From positions 9,368,907-9,432,906 of the forward strand of contig NC_068351.1 of the NCBI RefSeq assembly GCF_014633365.1: a stretch of 64,000 nucleotides of DNA. Direction: 5' to 3'. Below the pieces are notes generated by a model that was not told the origin of the DNA, ran no database searches, and saw nothing but the letters and a program-made list of their open reading frames with translations. Origin of the DNA: Diospyros lotus. Its lineage: Eukaryota; Streptophyta; Magnoliopsida; Ericales; Ebenaceae. Below, one piece after another: positions 58,630 to 64,000 of this stretch (the first letter of the stretch is position 1; each line of letters opens with the position of its first letter). A program made the position numbers and the translations under genes.

Positions 58630-59369
58630 AATATTAAATATTAATCTAAAATAAATATATATCAATTTAGTAAATATATATTAATGGCAGAGTGGGCTAG
58701 TGTCAGAGACACATCAAATTCAGGGACGAAGTCAATTTGGTGTTAAATTGCTTTTCATTGATTATATCATTTTGGTCAGGCACAAACTTTAATTATTAAA
58801 TTTGATGTTATATTATTTATTTAATATTATTTTTTTTAACTTTATTTTCAATTTGACCTTCCTTTTTATAATTTCAAAATAACTTATTTCCTATATATTT
58901 TGCATCACTTTTATTATATTTATATATTTAAATTAATAATTAAAAATATAAAATAAATTATTAAAAACAATATATATTGATAAAAACATTTTATTAAAAT
59001 TTATAATATTAAATATATTTTAAAATATATAATATATTCACATATAAAATAAACTAACTTTCTTAATATATTTCAATAATTATTTGATAAAAAAATATTC
59101 TTAATGTAAAAATTTAATAATATAAGAATATTATGAGAATAATTTTTTTTATATAAAATATGACTAATTATTTTTAATAATATTATGTTAAATTAAATAA
59201 ATTAATTAATATTTATTTAAAAAAATTCTTTAAAGCCTTCTCAGCATATCATTAAAAAAAGAATTAAATTTAAAGAATATTTTTTTACTTACCGTACTAA
59301 AGAAATGCGCCAGGCGCTACAAACGCGTGGGGTGTTCGGTTACTGCTGCCAGGCTCTACAAAGGCGTGG
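58630..59369. other. AT-rich spacer with second copy of the direct repeat
   Basis: 58690-58900 repeats 57573-57760 in diverged form. The rest is very AT-rich. No gene is seen. Confidence 0.4.
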
Positions 59370-59646
59370 CGTTGCCATCCCCGAAACTGTCACACCGCTG
59401 TCGCCGTCCCACGTTCTCCACACGTACACAGCAGTCTCTCTCTCTCTCTCTCTCTCTCACTCTCGGGGTTCTAACGGCGGCCTTGCCTTCCCCGAAACTG
59501 TCACACCGCTGTAGCCGTCCTACGTTCTTCACCCGTACACCGCAGTCTCTCTCTCTCTCTCTCTCTCTAGGGGTTCTAACGGCAGCCTTGCCATCCCCGA
59601 AACTGTCACACCGCTATCGCGGTCCTACGTTCTTCACCCGTACACC

Positions 59647-59682
<36 letters not shown>

Positions 59683-59759
59683 GGGGTTCTAACGGCAGCC
59701 TTGCCATCCCCGAAACTGTCACACCGCTGTCGCGGTCCTACGTTCTTCACCCGTACACC

Positions 59760-59799
<40 letters not shown>
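59370..59799. repeat. minisatellite, about 105-113 bp unit, 4 copies, each with a (TC)n run
   Basis: Units start at about 59370, 59481, 59586 and 59699. Each has CCCGAAACTGTCACACCGCT, then a TACGTTCTTCACCCGTACACC-type segment, then a (TC)n run and GGGGTTCTAACGGC. The TC run lengthens from left to right. A 118-codon frame across it only reflects the repeat. Confidence 0.9.
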
Positions 59800-59803
<4 letters not shown>

Positions 59804-61084
59804 ATTTACACATTTTGCCATCTGCTCATGTCATGTACCACGACTACCCCCAATAATTGTTAGAAGATATATATATATATATAAATACTACACAAATTAA
59901 GATAATAATACAACCAAACAAAATTGAACAATATAAAATTAAACCAACAAAATTTGGAGTTAAAACATATAAAATTAAATCAAATAGTGTAGGCATAGAA
60001 AATTAAGGTTTGTGTGACATAGTATTTTTATAACAAATTTGTTCTCTCATCGAAATTACTTATGAATAGTTAACGTCTCTTTTAAAATATAACGATTGAC
60101 AGTTGACGTTTGTTACTTAAAATATAACGATTGACAAGCCATGAAGTGAAGATAACACAAGCTTCAAACCCTAACAACGAACTTAAAACTCCAATTAAAC
60201 ACACACTATAAAAAATTCATATGAAATGAATGATTTGAGAATGCAGTGTGTTCGTATTTTTAAAATGAATGGAGAACTTCAATTTAAAGGAGTCTGTTAG
60301 GGACAGGCTTGCTGAAATTGCAGCTTAAAAGTTAAAAAGAGTGGTGCTGGCTATTATGTGGCATGTGTGGCTCTAACTCGCCCGCCTGAAATTCCAGAGA
60401 AAATTGCGCCCGAAAATCTGGAGTGAAGCTTTTGGTGCACTGTGGCCAATTTAATCTCCAATTCCTGCAAGGGCAGTGCGTGGCCCATCCATCTGGAGCA
60501 CTCTAGCCTCTTCAAAAAATATATATATATTATATGTACAAGACATCTACACATTTCTCGATTCACCTTTTACACATTCCCCAATTCAACTTTTATATTA
60601 TTGGTCCATTCAACTTTTATATTATTAGATAGATTATATATGCACGACAGCTTACCGACTCCCGATTTAATACATTTGATACATTTTAAACAAACATTAA
60701 TTTCTAATTTAGTTATTTATTTATTATTATTATTATTATACGAATATTCTAAATAATAAAAATTCACTTTGATTCAATTAAAATATTTTAAAAAGTACCA
60801 TTTAAATTTTAAACTTACTATAATATGTCACAATATTTATTTGCGTCAATTTTTCAACAATAATCAATGTATCTCATTTAATTTCTTTTAATAATAATAA
60901 TAATAATAATAAACACTCATGTATATAGCTTTCTTCAAAATAATAATCAACTCAATTAATTCCATAATTAGGTTTGATCTTAACCATTTAAACAGCTCAT
61001 GATATCAGGCATATTTAATTTAAGCAATTCATGCATCTTGCCATTCGAAGTGGCGTTGATTGATTGCAATGTTTTACCGAGTTT
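59800..61084. other. AT-rich spacer between the exonuclease copies
   Basis: No gene is seen. It contains a TA run at 59868-59883, (TTA)n at 60721-60738 and (AAT)n at 60889-60910. Two frames near 60354-60756 overlap on opposite strands and lack features. Confidence 0.45.
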
Positions 61085-62240
61085 AGAGGAGGAAGCTTAG
61101 TAAATCATAGACGTGAGAGAGAAAGGCTCCCAATGCAGAACAAGCAAGCAGGGCAATAACAACGAAAAAGCATTCCAACAAACATTTGTTCTTGATACGA
61201 TACGATACGATGGGGAGACAATAAACGGTGTCGTCATAACGTCGCAAAGATTGACGAGTAGACGAATCGCCACTCCAAAAACAGAGACACTATCCAGTCA
61301 CTGAACCTGCAGCGAGAAACATGAAAAAAGAAAACAGAAAAAACCCACCAACCGATCGATAGATCGATCAAAATCCCCACAAGAACCATTTCGTTCAACT
61401 ATTGATGTACTTCTCCAAAACCCTAATTCTTTTTTATTTCTTCATTTTGCTAGACTCAAAAACCCTAATTAATCACTCAAGACCCTTCCAATCTCAAAGG
61501 AAAGGAAGGCATCGGAGCTTGCATACCGTACCTGTTCAAGGGAAAGCTGCCGATAGTCCCACCGACTCATCGTAATCTCCCTTGGCTTTTCAACCGATAT
61601 TCCGAGCACCACCGAGGACAAAGTCTTCAACCCCGCGTTTTGAAGCCCCGGCATATCGTACTCATCCGCCGCCAAGTCGCGGAGTTCAAAGGTTCTCTCC
61701 ACCTCCAAACCGTAATCCCTGCTCAACTTACCGACGTCTCCGTCGATTCCGACACCGACGAAGGTGTAACTAGAGTTGCCGAGGAAGTCCACGAGGGACT
61801 GGGGGATGTACGGGGCGTGGATGAGTTGGAAGATGAGGCAGCGGCGGCCGACGCACAATTGGAGCGTGGCGGCTGGGTTCTGGTGGTAGCGGCTGTGTGG
61901 CCGCCACTCGATGTCGAGTCCAACAATGAGCTTGTGGAGGCGGCGGCGGTGGATGCGCTCGATTTCGGATATCCAAGAGTTGACGGAACCCGGCGAATGG
62001 GTGACTGTCGTGATGATCCGGTCGTCATCGACGAAGACGTTGTAGAGTTGCTGGTCGTCGTCCGACGACTCACATCTCACAACGTTGGCAAGCATCATTT
62101 AGGGACGGTTTGACAAAGAAACGGAGAGGGAATTCCGCGGGGAGAGAGCATGGAGCGAGACGAGAGGATTTTGTCAATTAAAAGGACAGTTTCTGATATA
62201 GCAAGGCGGTTAAAGAGGCAGGCCCACTCTTTATTACAAG
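61085..62240 (-). repeat. inverted segmental duplication, copy 2
   Basis: Mirror of 55281-56515, with small indels mainly in the non-coding flanks. The two copies are separated by about 4.6 kb and point toward each other at their 3' ends. Confidence 0.85.
61469..62098 (-). CDS. WRN-like DEDDy 3'-5' exonuclease, copy 2 (209 aa)
   Basis: An intronless minus-strand frame. Two adjacent ATGs are possible; the second (62095) is the one homologous to the start of copy 1. About nine residues in ten match copy 1. The catalytic set is intact: Asp62/Glu64, Asp119/Asp121 and Tyr192/Asp196. Differences concentrate at the N terminus (residues 9-20), around 136-152 and in motif III (YASSD instead of YACTD). 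An open frame with no stops suggests it is still functional or was duplicated recently. The antisense frame 61640-62113 is a shadow that both copies share. Confidence 0.88.
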   Translation of the reverse strand: MMLANVVRCESSDDDQQLYNVFVDDDRIITTVTHSPGSVNSWISEIERIHRRRLHKLIVGLDIEWRPHSRYHQNPAATLQLCVGRRCLIFQLIHAPYIPQSLVDFLGNSSYTFVGVGIDGDVGKLSRDYGLEVERTFELRDLAADEYDMPGLQNAGLKTLSSVVLGISVEKPREITMSRWDYRQLSLEQVRYASSDAFLSFEIGRVLSD

Positions 62241-64000
62241 GAAAATGGTTATGGGGAGTGCGGGACTGACTGCATTATTATAATGGTAAGCGCATTGTTT
62301 TTGAAGGAAAATATATATATATATATATATATTAAACACGCTTTATTAACTGTGTAACACTAGAGTGAGTAGAGACTGTGTTAAGGCTCCTCCGCACGCA
62401 CATGATTAATTAAAAGAAAGAGTAATGCTTCAGTTCATGTGGCAATGGCATGGATCCCTCCCACTTTTTAATTTATTAATTAATGAAAAGAAAAAAAAAG
62501 TAAGCCCACAAGAGAGTCTCTCTAACTTTCCCTCCAACTTTTCCACGCCCCGCCACGCCTGTTTCTTCCTTCAGGCCCATCTTTTCTCTCTCTCCCCTCT
62601 CTGATGAGATTTCATTTCCAAATCCACTCACGCCATTACACCTGTTTTCATACCTTCAAATCCATCTCCTCTCTCTCTGCTCTCTGATGACGCCCGTCAG
62701 AATCGCCGACTGCCACCACAAATCACCTCCTGCCAAGTGTCTCCAACTTTTCCTCTAACTTCCCTTACACCTATCCGTTACTTCAAACACCTGGCCTGTT
62801 TTTTTCGTCGTTTTCAAGTTTTTTTGTTTTTAATTTTTTAAAATATGATCTTTTTATTATTTTTAAAAATAAAAAAATTATAAAAAATTCAAAATAACAA
62901 AATAATCATTTTAACTATTTTCAACCAAAACACTATTAAAAAGTTAAAAACACAAAAAAACAACTCCCTTTTCCTTCTCATGTAGAGCAAACACTTTATT
63001 TTTTTCCTGACTCTAACTCTTTATCTTCTCATTTCCTAAAACTCGAGCACTCTATCTTCCTTCTCTCTTTAAAACTTCATCAACTTAGATCTTTCTGGCC
63101 GTTGACCACACTTGCCATGGCCATCATCGTTATTAGCCGTCGCCACCATCTCTTTCTCTCTTCCAAATCTGAACATATCTGACTCCATCTCGGTTGTCAA
63201 TCACACATCTCTTTCTCTCTTCTAGCCATCATCATAGTTCCTATCACCGCCATCACCACAGTCGCAAGTCATCACGACCAGCAACCCAGATTCGCCGCAC
63301 CTTGCCTTCGCCTATGCCGTTCATCACTTCCTCCTACGACTCTTGTATTCATATCAACCCCTTTGTATTCTGATTTCAGTTATTTTGTTAATAATTTGAT
63401 TTGTATTTTGATTTCAATAATTTTGTTTCTAAGATGCTTAAGTCTGGATCCATATTTGTAATTTTGTTTCTAATTTGATACTTAAATTTGGATATATGTT
63501 TATAATTTTGAGATCTATGAATTCGTTCTCACGAGGAAATAAGGTTTTAAAATTTAAATATGTGATATATTTCTTGATTCTTTTAGTGATTTTCGGAATG
63601 GCTGTTGGATTGATTGAGTTTGTTTGGTGATTGTTGGTATGAGATTTTTGGAATGGCTATTGGGTTGATTGAGTTTGCTTGGTGATTGTTGGTATGATAG
63701 ATGGGATTCTTATGGTGGTTTTTTTTTTTTTTAGTGTAATTTTGTGTCTTTAGTTTTGAAAGATGACATTGGTTCATGTTCATTATAACTGATTACATGT
63801 GTTTGTTATGAATCGATGCACAAAAATTTTAGATGCACAAAAACATTATTATTAATTATGTGTCTTTGTGTGTGTCAAATGAATAGATGCACAAGAAAAT
63901 GGTGGCTAATAAGAAAAAAGGATAATGAATATCAAATTTACTAATTTTAAAATTATATATTATTAATAATATATTAGTATTAAACTGTTTGAATTTAATG
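62241..64000. other. spacer at the right edge, no convincing gene
   Basis: A pyrimidine-rich stretch at 62500-63360 contains ATG-rich, His/Ser-coding text without a long frame. A 54 bp unit is tandemly duplicated at about 63596-63697 (GGAATGGCT, TTGATTGAGTTTG, GTGATTGTTGGTATGA). A TA run lies at 62314-62331. Confidence 0.45.

Noticed and set aside
59327..59683. 118-codon frame rich in Ser-Leu repeats
   Set aside because: It reads through the TC runs of the minisatellite; no gene features.

Overview
This window is nuclear DNA of a flowering plant, most likely a eudicot. The evidence is GT-AG introns, a CYP98A-type cytochrome P450, a two-domain phytocystatin, and plant-type mobile elements (Ty3 and Copia LTR elements primed by initiator tRNA-Met, Cassandra TRIMs, a Pack-MULE, hAT elements and a tRNA-derived SINE). 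The DNA between genes is strongly AT-rich. I cannot name a species.

Positions 1-34400 are almost entirely nested transposable elements. First comes a Ty3-type element reduced to a 0.9 kb non-coding interior between LTRs (1-3483). It sits in the outer edge of a giant inverted repeat with arms of about 0.9 kb and a 13 nt loop (3484-5297). The right arm continues into a decayed Del/Tekay-like Ty3 element (to 10839) that carries an extra acidic ORF in front of gag and lacks most of integrase. Three solo LTRs of one 2.6-2.75 kb family follow (11943-14690, 19139-21737, 25640-28314), each with a perfect 5 bp target duplication. Between them lie a Cassandra solo LTR, several MITEs, and a 2.7 kb Pack-MULE with long terminal inverted repeats, a FAR1-domain fragment and a captured PPR fragment (21864-24562). 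A Copia-like carcass holding minisatellite arrays occupies about 29666-33827.

Positions 34400-47200 are the gene-bearing part: a three-exon CYP98A-type P450 (+, 35065-37340), a four-exon two-domain phytocystatin (-, 38160-40441), a tetraspanin pseudogene fragment (-, about 42238-42545), a secreted proline-rich small protein (-, 43497-43808) and an unrecognised single-exon 140-residue protein (-, 46693-47115). The P450 acts in monolignol/phenylpropanoid synthesis and has AC-type (MYB-site) motifs upstream. The cystatin should inhibit papain-like and legumain proteases. Nothing suggests these neighbours form a functional cluster.

Positions 47200-64000 hold a complete Cassandra TRIM (47897-48533), a MITE, a 1.16 kb hAT-type element with an 8 bp target duplication, a second, older Cassandra in reverse orientation (53185-53819), and two near-identical WRN-like 3'-5' exonuclease genes facing each other tail to tail (55452-56075 + and 61469-62098 -). 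The exonuclease genes belong to an inverted segmental duplication. The spacer between them contains a SINE, another solo LTR with target duplication, and a minisatellite with embedded TC runs.

The observations most worth following up are the 5' acidic ORF of the Ty3 element, the giant hairpin, the repeated small hairpin motif (CGGGAGTACCG) shared by divergent LTRs, the Cassandra cluster, the Pack-MULE and the inverted exonuclease pair.
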